A DNA stretch of 22,989 nt. It comes from a virus. Under the pieces are notes generated by a model. That model was not told the DNA's origin. It saw only the letters and a program-made list of their open reading frames with translations, and made no database searches. The position numbers were made by a program, and so were the translations under genes. Below are positions 12,457 through 20,569 of the stretch, piece after piece. Where the stretch lies: IMG/VR virus record IMGVR_UViG_3300048838_000879, positions 1 through 22,989 of that record; one strand, given 5' to 3'. Every line of letters starts with the position of its first letter. Position 1 is the stretch's first letter.

Positions 12457-13032
12457 TTACTCCTCACCAACGGTCAATGTTATCTCAGTAAAAATGCCAG
12501 CGGGCACCATTTCAAAAAGCATCTGCTCAAGCTCATATTGCGACTCGAAACCTTTGACTGTCTGAAAAACAATCTCGTCGTCCTCATCATCCACGATGTC
12601 ATAAAAAACATAGGCGTCGTTTTCGATTTCCCTAGCCACAAAATCGGAAAGCTGAAAACCTGCTGCAACGATATTTATTTGGAGCCGACCGGCACCAAGC
12701 AAAGGATCTGGAGGCGTGGTCAAATTGTCGGCAACGAATTCAACCTCGACGTCATCACCGAATATATTGCGAAAAACGGTAAGGTAACTTTCAAAGCTCC
12801 CGGCCGTTAAAAATGCCTCAAATACGGTGGCAAATGACTCTCTAAAAATTGCTCTGGGAATGGCTCTGGCCAGGGGTGCATAGTCATTGTCATAGAGCAG
12901 CTCACCCAAAATAAAACAAGCGTATGCGTCCTCATAAAAGAGATCTTTTTGACCTGACAATTGGTTGCTGATTTCAACGCCCGAATTGTAGTATTTTAGC
13001 TCTGTAGCATCCCCTTTAAAAAACTGAGGCAC
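12457..13032 (-). CDS. Baseplate protein, P2 gpI/DUF2313-like position (191 aa)
   Basis: The start is a GTG at 13032 with GGAGGAG upstream. The chain is acidic. A segment of about residues 55-115 (RAIFRESFATVFEAFLTAGS and ESYLTVFRNIFG) may serve as the fibre-binding region of baseplate wedge proteins. It directly follows the gpJ-like gene and precedes the fibre, the place of the P2 gpI or Mu gp48 proteins. The family match is weak by eye; identity rests mostly on gene order. Confidence 0.58.
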   Translation of the reverse strand: MPQFFKGDATELKYYNSGVEISNQLSGQKDLFYEDAYACFILGELLYDNDYAPLARAIPRAIFRESFATVFEAFLTAGSFESYLTVFRNIFGDDVEVEFVADNLTTPPDPLLGAGRLQINIVAAGFQLSDFVAREIENDAYVFYDIVDDEDDEIVFQTVKGFESQYELEQMLFEMVPAGIFTEITLTVGEE

Positions 13033-14241
13033 TTACTCCTCCACCAATATAATGTTATCAAGTGAAAGCTCAAAAAGATCATCGTAATTTGCATCATAAA
13101 TTTCATTTGACCATGTTGCTGATCCAGCATCATCAGGATCGTAATTATGGCTCCATTCAAGCAAAACTTGAGATGTCCAAGGCGCATCTGATTGAGCAAA
13201 ATATCTTTGCGGCTCAAAATTTCGGCCAAGTCGGTATCTAGCCAAAACTTTCGACAATAGATCCTCTTTAACGACGTCAGGTGATCCAACCAAAAGCTGG
13301 TTATTTTCTGAAAGTGTTAAAGTCAGCCTCAAAGTCGTTTGAATTCTATTTGGCAAATTGAATTTGAAATCAAAACTCTGGCCATTTGAAAGGACTATGC
13401 TTTCAACCTCAGTGCCAATGGTCACTGCACCAGCGACAGTAATTTGAGATATCAAAGTGCAAAGTGCTAAGCGAATTTCATCATAATTTGGATTTTCGTC
13501 GTCACCCTCATTGTCCTCACCACCGGTAAGGAATGCTCCTGAAACCGTCGCGCCGTCACCAGTGCCTAGCTGAGCGTATGCAAGAGCAATTGAATTACCA
13601 GCATCACCGCCGTGTCGTGCCGTTAGATAAACCATGACGCCAATAGCCTGAGCCCTAACAAGCAACCCTGCAACCGCGTGAGCGTTGATTTGGGTGGCCA
13701 ATGACTCTGCTGTCGCTGCATTTGATGTCGCTGCTTGAAATGTGGCCGCGCCTAGAGCTGCTGCTCCCGTTTGAGCCGTGAAAGCTGTCGCACCAACTGT
13801 GATCGTGTCGTCAGTGCCATCAACTAAGTTGGCGTAAGAAGTGATTTCAATATCACCCTCAGCCCTGATCCCGTCATCGGCATCAACGCAAATATTAATT
13901 TTTCCAGCGTCAGCCTCGATCATTTGCTTGACCGATGCAATGTAACCCTCTGTTTCGAGCTTTTCGATGATCCCAGGATTGGTGACTACAGGTCTCGAAA
14001 TTCGAGCATTGATTTGATCAAAGTATGTTTGGAGTTTTTGAAAAATCTCAGAGGTTTTGACCTCATTTTCCTGATGCTTTTGAGCGAGTGCATAAAAATA
14101 TTTATAAGCATTGGTGCCAACGAATGTCTCCATTGTGTAAGGGGGATCAAGCTGAAACTGAGTATTTATATTGGTCATGATTTGGCTCATGATCGTATTG
14201 ATGTCTGCTGGCACGTATCCAGTCTCTTGCGCGTAACCCAT
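13033..14241 (-). CDS. Baseplate J-like wedge protein with inserted beta domain (402 aa)
   Basis: The N-terminal 135 residues (GYVPADINTIMSQIMTNINT and the following helical part) and the C-terminal part after about residue 250 (PNYDEIRLALCTLISQITV) fit the overall layout of phage baseplate J/Mu gp47-like proteins. Between them, residues about 139-246 form a distinct domain: GTDDTITVGATAFTAQTGA, then NAATAESLATQINAHA and QLGTGDGAT. This same domain occurs in the second decoration-like protein at 21670-22485. The Ala-rich, beta-like insert may be surface-exposed on the baseplate. The call rests on gene order and layout. Confidence 0.68.
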   Translation of the reverse strand: MGYAQETGYVPADINTIMSQIMTNINTQFQLDPPYTMETFVGTNAYKYFYALAQKHQENEVKTSEIFQKLQTYFDQINARISRPVVTNPGIIEKLETEGYIASVKQMIEADAGKINICVDADDGIRAEGDIEITSYANLVDGTDDTITVGATAFTAQTGAAALGAATFQAATSNAATAESLATQINAHAVAGLLVRAQAIGVMVYLTARHGGDAGNSIALAYAQLGTGDGATVSGAFLTGGEDNEGDDENPNYDEIRLALCTLISQITVAGAVTIGTEVESIVLSNGQSFDFKFNLPNRIQTTLRLTLTLSENNQLLVGSPDVVKEDLLSKVLARYRLGRNFEPQRYFAQSDAPWTSQVLLEWSHNYDPDDAGSATWSNEIYDANYDDLFELSLDNIILVEE

Positions 14242-14242
14242 A

Positions 14243-14554
14243 TTACCTCACCACCATGCCCGTTGAGTTTTCCTGAGGGCTTATGTTTATATTGTATTGA
14301 TCAAAAAGATCCTGCTTTAAAACAATCAAGCTGGCTACATTTATGCCACGCTGGGCAAGGGCCTGGATCAAATAAGCCTTAAAGCTTTCATCCTGAAATT
14401 GGATTTTTTCTGAAAGGAAATATCTGAGGTCAATGCCAAGGTCAGGAGCGTATTCAAGAGCGCCTAATTGCACTGATAAAATATTTGCGGCCTGCTCTGT
14501 TTGAGTGTCATAGGTCTGCATTCCACTAGAATTAAAATCGACTATATCAATCAT
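14243..14554 (-). CDS. Baseplate wedge protein, gp25/GPW- or Mu gp46-like (103 aa)
   Basis: The central LGALEYAPDLGIDLRYFLSE segment and the following helical stretch (FKAYLIQALAQRGINVA) resemble the T4 gp25/P2 gpW or Mu gp46 baseplate family, which links wedge to tube. At 103 aa it is in the normal size range. ATG 14554 overlaps the upstream stop as ATGA, with GGATGG upstream. It lies immediately before the J-like gene, as in most contractile tails. Confidence 0.72.
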   Translation of the reverse strand: MIDIVDFNSSGMQTYDTQTEQAANILSVQLGALEYAPDLGIDLRYFLSEKIQFQDESFKAYLIQALAQRGINVASLIVLKQDLFDQYNINISPQENSTGMVVR

Positions 14555-14895
14555 TTCAGACCATCCTTAAGCGCATTCAACTCAGTTACAACGGCATTTA
14601 AAGCCGTCACATCTGCTGCAAGCGTTGGCGGTGGCGCTGTCGTTGGCCCTGTCATTCCAGCTCCAATTGCCGTCAGCATATTGCCAATTTTAGTGAGTGA
14701 GTCGCTGAGCTTTTCAATTGTCGTTTTTATGTCGGTGGCACTTGAGGTCAAATACCAGACCTTATCACCGTCTAAAACCGCAACCCCAGAGCTTGCTTGC
14801 TTTCCCTCACTTAAAACTATGGCACCCACGACCTCAACGCCATCGGCGGTCACTTTCCCGCTTGAATTGCACGTCGCTGATAAAATCTTAGACAT
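14551..14895 (-). CDS. Baseplate-region protein, possible spike or trimeric tip (114 aa)
   Basis: The start is ATG 14895 because GGAGG sits 6 nt upstream; a TTG 6 nt earlier would be too close to this site. The first 55 residues look beta-rich (SKILSATCNSSGKVTADGVE and VAVLDGDKVWYLT), then comes a helix, a Thr/Pro stretch (GPTTAPPPT) and a final helix. The place in the baseplate block is where a spike (gpV/gp45-like) is expected, yet no OB-fold or repeat needle was recognised. No function is assigned with confidence. Confidence 0.52.
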   Translation of the reverse strand: MSKILSATCNSSGKVTADGVEVVGAIVLSEGKQASSGVAVLDGDKVWYLTSSATDIKTTIEKLSDSLTKIGNMLTAIGAGMTGPTTAPPPTLAADVTALNAVVTELNALKDGLK

Positions 14896-15328
14896 AACCA
14901 ACCTCCGAGTAAAGGAAACGGAGCGTGTCGCGTGAAAACCAGGCTGAGTATTCCCTCACTCTTTCCCCATCATTCGTGACGGAGCCTGGCAAAATAAGTC
15001 CTGATGATATCATTCGGTTTCCAGCCAAATTTACTGAAACCGTTTGAGTCACTGACTCAATGGGGACTACTAGGCCCTGATTGAAATCATAGACCAAGCC
15101 ATTGGCCTCAAGGACCTCCCATGGCTCACCCTGAAAGTTTTTGGTGGCCGTCACGCCAAGCAAGGCTTTATTTTTTAGCGAGTAACTGGGAGCCGTTAAA
15201 AGATCCTCAAAGGTATAGGCGTCACGCCATGGCACTATTGAAAGCCCAAAACGACTGATGAAATCAGATACCTGACCGACTTTAAACTCTTGAAAAATAA
15301 AAAACCCATGCAGGCATTTAATTCTCAA
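14888..15328 (-). CDS. Baseplate/tail protein of unknown role (146 aa)
   Basis: The start is a TTG at 15328 with GGGGTG 4 nt upstream, overlapping the previous gene by 11 nt. Residues 1-30 (IKCLHGFFIFQEFKVGQVSD) begin a mixed alpha/beta fold; the later part contains VVPIESVTQTVSVNLAGNRM and a C-terminal WFSRDTLRFLYSEVGYV. I recall similar chains in contractile phage tail clusters but not a named function. It may be part of a baseplate hub that is split over several small genes here (14551-16135). Confidence 0.58.
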   Translation of the reverse strand: MRIKCLHGFFIFQEFKVGQVSDFISRFGLSIVPWRDAYTFEDLLTAPSYSLKNKALLGVTATKNFQGEPWEVLEANGLVYDFNQGLVVPIESVTQTVSVNLAGNRMISSGLILPGSVTNDGERVREYSAWFSRDTLRFLYSEVGYV

Positions 15329-15578
15329 CCGGCACCCCTAAAAACACGTCTTGATTGCCGTCCTCATAGATTGCGTGGCTATCAAATGGAAAAGGGTTTA
15401 GGCCATTGAGCCCAAGCGAAAGGAAAACGCCATCGTAAGTGATCCCAAACCCCTGACCTTTGGTGACCAAAATCTCACGCTCACCAATATTTTCAAGAGG
15501 CAACGTATAGGTCTTTGAAACCAGGCCAGTGGCGTTGAATTCAGTTTTATTAAAAATCTTGTACCATATATAATTCAT
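15318..15578 (-). CDS. Small baseplate/tail protein (86 aa)
   Basis: Starts at ATG 15578, overlapping the upstream stop as ATGA, with GGGGATG upstream. Beta-rich, with aromatic and Gly residues (REILVTKGQGFGITYDGVFL, then GLNGLNPFPFDSHAIYED), ending in GVPVEN. It is a typical small protein of a baseplate hub cluster, but no family name can be given with certainty. Confidence 0.58.
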   Translation of the reverse strand: MNYIWYKIFNKTEFNATGLVSKTYTLPLENIGEREILVTKGQGFGITYDGVFLSLGLNGLNPFPFDSHAIYEDGNQDVFLGVPVEN

Positions 15579-16135
15579 GATGCCACATCCCCAGGTAATG
15601 GACTTGGGCCAGATGCAGGCACCTCATCAACTGGATTTTGTTTGGTTGGATTTTTTGCTCCACGCGACAGGCTTATTTTGATTGCAAGCTTGTCTGTGCC
15701 CTCAATGGTTTCAGCCGAATATGAGTGCAAAAGCCCTCTGAAAACCGTCGTTGCTCCATACATAAATGTAATTGCGTATTCTTTGGACGTGACCTTTTCA
15801 TAAACCAAATCAATCAATGCAGATAAAAGGGTGAGCGCAACCGAGTCTTGCTTTCCCTCTATGCTCACCTCAACCCCGGCCTGTATGCCCTTTTGGTTGA
15901 CATCAGGGGTTGCTCCTGAGGTTAGGCTTTCAGTGTCAGTTTCAATATCGACGTTTTTTGCGGTCCCTGAAATCACAATATTAAAAAGCTTTTCACTTAA
16001 ATAAACTGGAATCGGTGGCTGATCAATCACCGTTGGAATTGATGATATTATTGGAATTCGAGCAATGGATCCAGCAGCGGTCCCCGCCAATTTTGAAAAC
16101 TGAAAAATGATAACTGGATCTAAACCGCCAAGCAT
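15575..16135 (-). CDS. Tail/baseplate hub-region protein (186 aa)
   Basis: Directly follows the tape measure gene. The chain has a hydrophobic N-terminal third (GLDPVIIFQFSKLAGTAAGS), then a mixed beta domain (VDIETDTESLTSGATPDVNQ, GVEVSIEGKQDSVAL) and a Pro-rich C-terminal tail. In contractile phages the gene after the tape measure usually encodes a tail-tip or hub-connecting protein. There is no LysM motif and no peptidoglycan-cleaving domain. A possible hub or adaptor, assigned only by position. Confidence 0.58.
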   Translation of the reverse strand: MLGGLDPVIIFQFSKLAGTAAGSIARIPIISSIPTVIDQPPIPVYLSEKLFNIVISGTAKNVDIETDTESLTSGATPDVNQKGIQAGVEVSIEGKQDSVALTLLSALIDLVYEKVTSKEYAITFMYGATTVFRGLLHSYSAETIEGTDKLAIKISLSRGAKNPTKQNPVDEVPASGPSPLPGDVAS

Positions 16136-17167
16136 TTACTCATCCTTTCCCCCGCCAAACATTCCCTTGATGCCTCTGACCATTGGGGATTTCATAAATT
16201 TCCCAACCGCTTGAGTCATGACGTCGATGAATGGCAAAAGTTTTGTGGTGAGGCTCCCGATCAGAGCAACCCCTTGATCAACCAAAGTGAAAATCTTTTC
16301 AGCCGTTTGAGATACGGCGGCCAAGTCGTTATAGCTTTTTATGCGCTGATTTTCCCGGTCAAGCTCAAGCTGAGCGGTCTTGTCTTGGCTCCTGATCATG
16401 CCCTCATTGATGATGCTTGATTTACTTTGCAGGTCCCGAAATTCACGGCCTGATTTCAGAGCATCAGCAAGGTCACTAAGCTGAGCATTTTTATCAATCT
16501 TAGAGCCAACCTTGTCAGAGGTTACGCGGTCAATGCCGGTAATTTTTGCGATCTTTTCAAAGCCCTCAGAGCCTTGCTGTAAGAAGTCGGCCATTTTTAA
16601 TATTTGCTTTTCGCCAAAGACTTGCTCTTGGATCAATATCTGCTGATTTTTATCCATTTTTTGCAGCTGGGTGATGAAACCATAAAACGCCTCAGCCGTG
16701 TCCTTTTGTCCAACAAAGTTTTTAACAGAGTTATTGGCTGGATCATTCGGATTGGCCTGAGCCGCCGCAACCGCTCCCTGAAATTTATTGATCAGAGTAT
16801 AGAGGTTTGACTCATCAAGTCCCGTGGCTTTTGCCAAGGTGACAAGCTTTGTGAGCTTTCCCGTTGTCGTATTGAATTGATTTGCGTTGGTGGCTAAATC
16901 ATCAGAGGTCTTGAGCGTGCGGTCAATGGCCTCTTGCACCTCTTTTAGAGGGTTTAAGAGCTTGTCAATTAGCCCAAGCGCAATGCCCGCGATACCGCCA
17001 CCTTTAAGGACGTTAACCAGGCCTTTTCCAAATGATTTGGTTAGCTTTGTGAAACGAGACTGCAATGCATTTTGCATCGCTTTTAGATCCTTTGGATCAA
17101 GTTTTGGAATGATTTTTAAGATTTCACTAAACACGCCGTCCAGCCTTTTCTTTTTCCAAAAAATCAT
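16136..17167 (-). CDS. Tail tape measure protein, very short (343 aa)
   Basis: Helical throughout, with a Gly-rich hydrophobic segment at residues 51-68 (VNVLKGGGIAGIALGLIDKL region) and another near 295-325 (VALIGSLTTKLLPFIDVM), as in tape measure proteins. It lies right after the tail assembly chaperone. At about 0.15 nm per residue it would set a tail of roughly 50 nm. The start is uncertain: ATG 17167 lies within the frameshift extension of the chaperone gene and has no good ribosome site, while GTG 17134 (residue 12) has AAAGG 10 nt upstream. Few known tape measures are this small. Confidence 0.75.
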   Translation of the reverse strand: MIFWKKKRLDGVFSEILKIIPKLDPKDLKAMQNALQSRFTKLTKSFGKGLVNVLKGGGIAGIALGLIDKLLNPLKEVQEAIDRTLKTSDDLATNANQFNTTTGKLTKLVTLAKATGLDESNLYTLINKFQGAVAAAQANPNDPANNSVKNFVGQKDTAEAFYGFITQLQKMDKNQQILIQEQVFGEKQILKMADFLQQGSEGFEKIAKITGIDRVTSDKVGSKIDKNAQLSDLADALKSGREFRDLQSKSSIINEGMIRSQDKTAQLELDRENQRIKSYNDLAAVSQTAEKIFTLVDQGVALIGSLTTKLLPFIDVMTQAVGKFMKSPMVRGIKGMFGGGKDE

Positions 17168-17650
17168 AGAGGGCTTGCTCTTTTAGCGCCTCATAAAATG
17201 CCAAACTGATGGCATCAACTAAAAATAGCTCTGGATGTCGAGTGAATACGCCCCTGATATCAACTGAAAAGTTTTTCAGTTTTTTTTTTCAGAGGCACTT
17301 AAAAAATTCGGCTCCAAAGCAGCTATGGCTTGAGTCACTGCATGAACTATGTCCATAAACTCTTTTGGATCCAGGTTGGCGGTGTTTTCTTTTGTGAAAG
17401 GCACCCCATTTTTATCAGCAGCAAATTTTAGCAGTGAACTCAACTCATCTCGATCCAAAGTCACCATCAAAACGGCCTGTCTAACGATCTTTTGCCGATC
17501 ATCCAACGGCATTTCCTCGACGTGATCGAAAAACTCCTCAAGGGTTTTCCCCATATACATTGGGAGCATCTTAAGACCAAACAAAAGCTTGATATAAGAC
17601 TGCAAAGCCCAATAAGTATCAGGTCCCTTTAAGGGTAAAACCTTGATCAT
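17127..17650 (-). CDS. Frameshifted tail assembly chaperone product (G-T type, about 174 aa)
   Basis: Expected from a -1 shift at the A AAA AAC heptamer (17285-17279) near the end of the 124-aa frame. The new frame runs for 50 residues (LKNFSVDIRGVFTRHPELFL onward) to TAG 17127, just inside the tape measure start. It is coding-like, with a clear helical C-terminus (AISLAFYEALKEQ, FLEKEKAGRR). The product would be the G-T form that binds tape measure and tube subunits. This is inferred; translation was not seen. Confidence 0.72.
17276..17650 (-). CDS. Tail assembly chaperone, unshifted form (124 aa)
   Basis: Helical, acidic protein between tube and tape measure (FGLKMLPMYMGKTLEEFFDH, then QKIVRQAVLMVTLDRDELSS, EFMDIVHAVTQAIAALEP). 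This position, the size and the frameshift at its end identify it as the G-type tail assembly chaperone. Translation overlaps the tube stop as ATGA. Ends GAA AAA AAA AAC TGA, the unshifted stop. Confidence 0.75.
   Translation of the reverse strand: MIKVLPLKGPDTYWALQSYIKLLFGLKMLPMYMGKTLEEFFDHVEEMPLDDRQKIVRQAVLMVTLDRDELSSLLKFAADKNGVPFTKENTANLDPKEFMDIVHAVTQAIAALEPNFLSASEKKN
17279..17289 (-). other. Programmed -1 frameshift site (A10 run with A AAA AAC heptamer)
   Basis: Ten A residues on the minus strand, read in frame as GAA AAA AAA AAC TGA, so A AAA AAC is in the right phase. Directly after comes CTGAAAA-AC-TTTTCAG, a 7-bp inverted repeat that could form a hairpin, although it begins closer to the site than most stimulators. 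The -1 frame stays open for 50 codons. Confidence 0.8.
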
Positions 17651-18066
17651 GATTTATGATTTTCCGATGAGTCAAAGGTTTCAAATTCAAGGCTGACGTT
17701 CATGCTTTCAGCGGTGTCATCGAGTGCCAATTGCTGAGGCCGATTTGACAAGAGGGCATTTTTCGCCATCTTGCTTGAGCCATCAGTGCGGTCAATCGCA
17801 TAGACATCGCATCGAGTCTGATTTTCAAAACAATCATCTAAAACAGCTTTCAAGGCCGCGCTCATATTCAAAATCGGGAGCGTCCAACGCTTTGGATCTT
17901 TGAGGCCGTCCTTGTATGCCAAACCAGTTTTGTTTTTGGCATTCACTCCGCGAGTGAGACGGTTTCGCTCTGGATCCTCAATTTGCAGCTCTTGAACGTG
18001 CTCGAAATCATACGACACGCCACCAACTTTTATCCCAAAATCACAATTATACATTTTGAAAATCAT
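17647..18066 (-). CDS. Tail tube protein (139 aa)
   Basis: A mixed beta protein right after the sheath gene and before the chaperone, the canonical position of a contractile tail tube. The first part (CDFGIKVGGVSYDFEHVQEL) and the last beta strand (MNVSLEFETFDSS) suit a tube fold; the size is typical. ATG 18066 has AGGGGAG 4 nt upstream. Supported mostly by gene order. Confidence 0.72.
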   Translation of the reverse strand: MIFKMYNCDFGIKVGGVSYDFEHVQELQIEDPERNRLTRGVNAKNKTGLAYKDGLKDPKRWTLPILNMSAALKAVLDDCFENQTRCDVYAIDRTDGSSKMAKNALLSNRPQQLALDDTAESMNVSLEFETFDSSENHKS

Positions 18067-18079
18067 ACTGCTCCCCTAT

Positions 18080-19396
18080 TTAGCTTTGTGTAATTTGACC
18101 GGCAATTCGCCATAATGCGCGTGGCGTTGGCACTGCTATACGTGCAGATGCAACGAAATTGTCCTGCTCAAGTGAAATTTGAATGTCACCCTCAGTGATC
18201 CAGCCTCGGCCAACGTAACCTGGATTGCCGTTTTCAAGACCGTCACCATCAATGACCTTTTGCAATTCATCCTCTAGCAAAGCGGCCTGAGTATGAGTGT
18301 ATCCCGGTTGATTTGCTGAAACGTATTGTAGACCTTTTGATTGCAGGTCAATTTCAAGATTTCGAATGATGTATGGTGCAACGATGGCCTTACCACCAGC
18401 GCAAAATAGTGCTAAGCGGTGACTGAATTCATCGTCACTGATCACAAAGCTGATCTTGTCGTCAAAAAGAGCCTCTGCATTTCCAAGGACATTGACGTCA
18501 TCGGCAACGCCCATTGCAATGTATTGCTGATTTTTCCAATCAAGCGGATTTGATAAGAGCTTTCCAAAAGCAATCATCATATTTTTAGCGCCATTTTCTG
18601 ATTTAATGTGGAAAGCGCAACGGTTTTCGATTGCGGCCTGGGTTGCAAGGAAAGTGTCGTCATCTGAGCTAACACCAACCACGCCCATGAATTCGCCAAC
18701 GTCAAGACCATCACCGACATCTGTCACGGCGGCTGCACCACCAGTAAGCGAAACGGCTGCACCAAATACGGCCTGCACGTCAGCCTCATCACCTGAGTCA
18801 ACTAGGGCCTCAACCAGAGCATTCGAGGCACTGTCAGCGCCGATTGCAGTCGCAATTTGCTGAGCGGTTGTCACGCCGTCCTCAATTACAACGGTGATTG
18901 CTGATCCAACTACTGATGCTGTCGCGTCAGCGGTGCCACCAGTGTCATAGTTGATGGTGATCGAATTGCCAGCAGTGCCAGCAGTTTTTGCTTTAAATAA
19001 AATATCTTGGACTTTCTTTTCAGCTTTGACAGCGGCGCTGATGACTTGAGTCCCGGCCGTTATATCCTCATCGCTGAAATCACTTGAAATCAGGAGCGTG
19101 AAAAACTTATTTAAAGCTGGCTCCTCAGCCAAAAAGTCGGCTAGATCCAAATCAGCAACCGGCATCACATACACGCGGCTAAGACCTGCACTTAAAACGT
19201 CCTTTGGCTCATCGCTGTCAGTCACGGCCTCAACTTGGCCATTCGTGGTGCAGAGCACTGGTACGCCAAGAGTGCCCATGTAACCGTCAACCGGTAACAC
19301 TACAACGCACACTTGTTTTAGGAATGCTGTGCTGGCCGCTGGGGTTGGGTTGATTGCGATAATTTTAAAGAAATAATCAAGCAAAATTTTGGCCAT
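18080..19396 (-). CDS. Tail sheath protein (438 aa)
   Basis: The largest tail protein outside the fibre/tape region, followed by the tube gene. The C-terminus is sheath-like: GRGWITEGDIQISLEQDNFV, then a short ARIAVPTPRALWRIAG strand region. Residues about 130-222 form an Ala/Gly/Thr-rich insert with KAKTAGTAGNSITINYDTGG and TTAQQIATAIGADSASNALV, a type of beta-sandwich insert I have seen in Mu-like sheath proteins. GAGGAG lies before ATG 19396. Contractile tail status of the phage rests on this gene. Confidence 0.8.
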   Translation of the reverse strand: MAKILLDYFFKIIAINPTPAASTAFLKQVCVVVLPVDGYMGTLGVPVLCTTNGQVEAVTDSDEPKDVLSAGLSRVYVMPVADLDLADFLAEEPALNKFFTLLISSDFSDEDITAGTQVISAAVKAEKKVQDILFKAKTAGTAGNSITINYDTGGTADATASVVGSAITVVIEDGVTTAQQIATAIGADSASNALVEALVDSGDEADVQAVFGAAVSLTGGAAAVTDVGDGLDVGEFMGVVGVSSDDDTFLATQAAIENRCAFHIKSENGAKNMMIAFGKLLSNPLDWKNQQYIAMGVADDVNVLGNAEALFDDKISFVISDDEFSHRLALFCAGGKAIVAPYIIRNLEIDLQSKGLQYVSANQPGYTHTQAALLEDELQKVIDGDGLENGNPGYVGRGWITEGDIQISLEQDNFVASARIAVPTPRALWRIAGQITQS

Positions 19397-19798
19397 TTAG
19401 GACTCCTCAATAATTGTGTCTACACTCGTTATGGTACCGATAGCTGGATCGTATTGGCTATTGAAAAAATACGTGAATGAAAACCCACGTTGCACTATGT
19501 CCCTGAAACGCTGAGTATTGGACTCAAAGTCAGCAAAATGCAGGTCTTTGGTCAAAGCTTTTGGAGCCTCTGCAATGGCTTTCGAAAAAAAGCCGAATTT
19601 CAAATCATCATTTCGGCCAAACATGACCGCGTTGCCAGTGACCATTGCCTTAATTCGGCCATCTTTGAATGAAAACTTAGGCTCCTCAATTTCAATGAAT
19701 AGGCAATCCTGCTCTTGGCTTTCCCCAGGGCTGTCATAGGTGATTTTTTGGACTGCAAAAATGGCTTTAAACTTATCAGCCAGCTCTTTTTCAAACAT
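19397..19798 (-). CDS. Head-tail joining or tail terminator protein (133 aa)
   Basis: A mixed alpha/beta protein (FSFKDGRIKAMVTGNAVMFG and RGFSFTYFFNSQYD) between the neck protein and the sheath, where tail terminator or tail completion proteins are encoded. ATG 19798 has AGGA upstream and directly follows the previous stop. Role by position only. Confidence 0.55.
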   Translation of the reverse strand: MFEKELADKFKAIFAVQKITYDSPGESQEQDCLFIEIEEPKFSFKDGRIKAMVTGNAVMFGRNDDLKFGFFSKAIAEAPKALTKDLHFADFESNTQRFRDIVQRGFSFTYFFNSQYDPAIGTITSVDTIIEES

Positions 19799-20299
19799 CT
19801 ATTTCCTCCTGACCTTTGCTCTGATGGCCTTAAACATTTGGCCGGTATCAAACAGATGCCGGTTAAAGCCCTTTGAGTCAGCGGTGACAGGGCTATTTGG
19901 CCCATATTCCTGCTTGAGGATCGGGTTGCGCACGATGGCTTGCAAGAGATTTTCAATGCGCTTGATATTGGCTCCCGGCCGCTTGCATACGACCTTTAAA
20001 AAATACTCAGTGAATTTCAAAATTTGCGAATTGCGCTCCTGAAACGGCCTTAAAAGGATATTGATATTCATGCGTTTCATGTTTTCGACAAGGACCTCAC
20101 CGGTCGTCATCGTGCTAGCTTGGCGAGACGTGCGTCTAACCGGGCCACCGGCATAGTTTTTTAGATCAGGTTGCTCAAATAGGCTCTGCTCGACGGCATT
20201 CATGTGAGGCTTATCCTCAATGACGCCAACCTCAAATTCGAATTTTTCAATTCGGCCTTTGAGCTTTTTAGTCCAATCAGTGCCTAAGTTTAATTTCAA
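19799..20299 (-). CDS. Neck/tail completion protein, HK97 gp10/P2 gpS-like (166 aa)
   Basis: The C-terminus FNRHLFDTGQMFKAIRAKVRRK carries the L-DTG-x-x-x-x-I element typical of phage virion morphogenesis and HK97 gp10-like proteins, which complete the head-tail joint. The start is a TTG at 20299, overlapping the previous stop as TTGA, with GGGGGACG upstream. A long basic helical middle (NIKRIENLLQAIVRNPILKQ) precedes this motif. Confidence 0.65.
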   Translation of the reverse strand: MKLNLGTDWTKKLKGRIEKFEFEVGVIEDKPHMNAVEQSLFEQPDLKNYAGGPVRRTSRQASTMTTGEVLVENMKRMNINILLRPFQERNSQILKFTEYFLKVVCKRPGANIKRIENLLQAIVRNPILKQEYGPNSPVTADSKGFNRHLFDTGQMFKAIRAKVRRK

Positions 20300-20559
20300 A
20301 GAACGTCCCCCAAATATATCTCAGACTTTGCGGTATCAATTGCTGATACATCAAGGCCCTTTGCTTTGAAAAAAGCGACTAGGCGATCCCGCATGGTGCT
20401 AACCGCCTCTCGCGTCTCCAAAATGGCCGCGAGTTGATCGTATGCCTGCTGATTGTATGTCTGCACAACAAGGCCGGTCTGATCAATGCCACTATATTCC
20501 TCATCGGTAAGAGATGAGGTGCCAATGAATGAAAATATAGCGTTTAACCAGTCGCGCAT
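20296..20559 (-). CDS. Putative head-tail adaptor (87 aa)
   Basis: Starts at ATG 20559, chosen because GGGGGA lies 4-5 nt upstream; a TTG four codons earlier is inside the ribosome site. Helical, MRDWLNAIFSFIGTSSLTDE then YDQLAAILETREAVSTMRDR. First gene after the major capsid terminator and before the neck protein, where small head completion or adaptor proteins lie. No named family. Confidence 0.55.
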   Translation of the reverse strand: MRDWLNAIFSFIGTSSLTDEEYSGIDQTGLVVQTYNQQAYDQLAAILETREAVSTMRDRLVAFFKAKGLDVSAIDTAKSEIYLGDVL

Positions 20560-20569
20560 TATATCCCCC

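Noticed and set aside
14501-14935. Plus-strand open frame of 144 codons opposite the baseplate genes
   Set aside because: It is antisense to two coupled minus-strand genes with good ribosome sites and has no ribosome site of its own; a shadow of their codon pattern.
20554-20559. TATAAT overlapping the start codon of the adaptor gene as a promoter -10
   Set aside because: No -35 element lies 15-19 bases upstream; that stretch is the terminator stem and T tract. The match arises from GGGGGATATAATG, the ribosome site and start.
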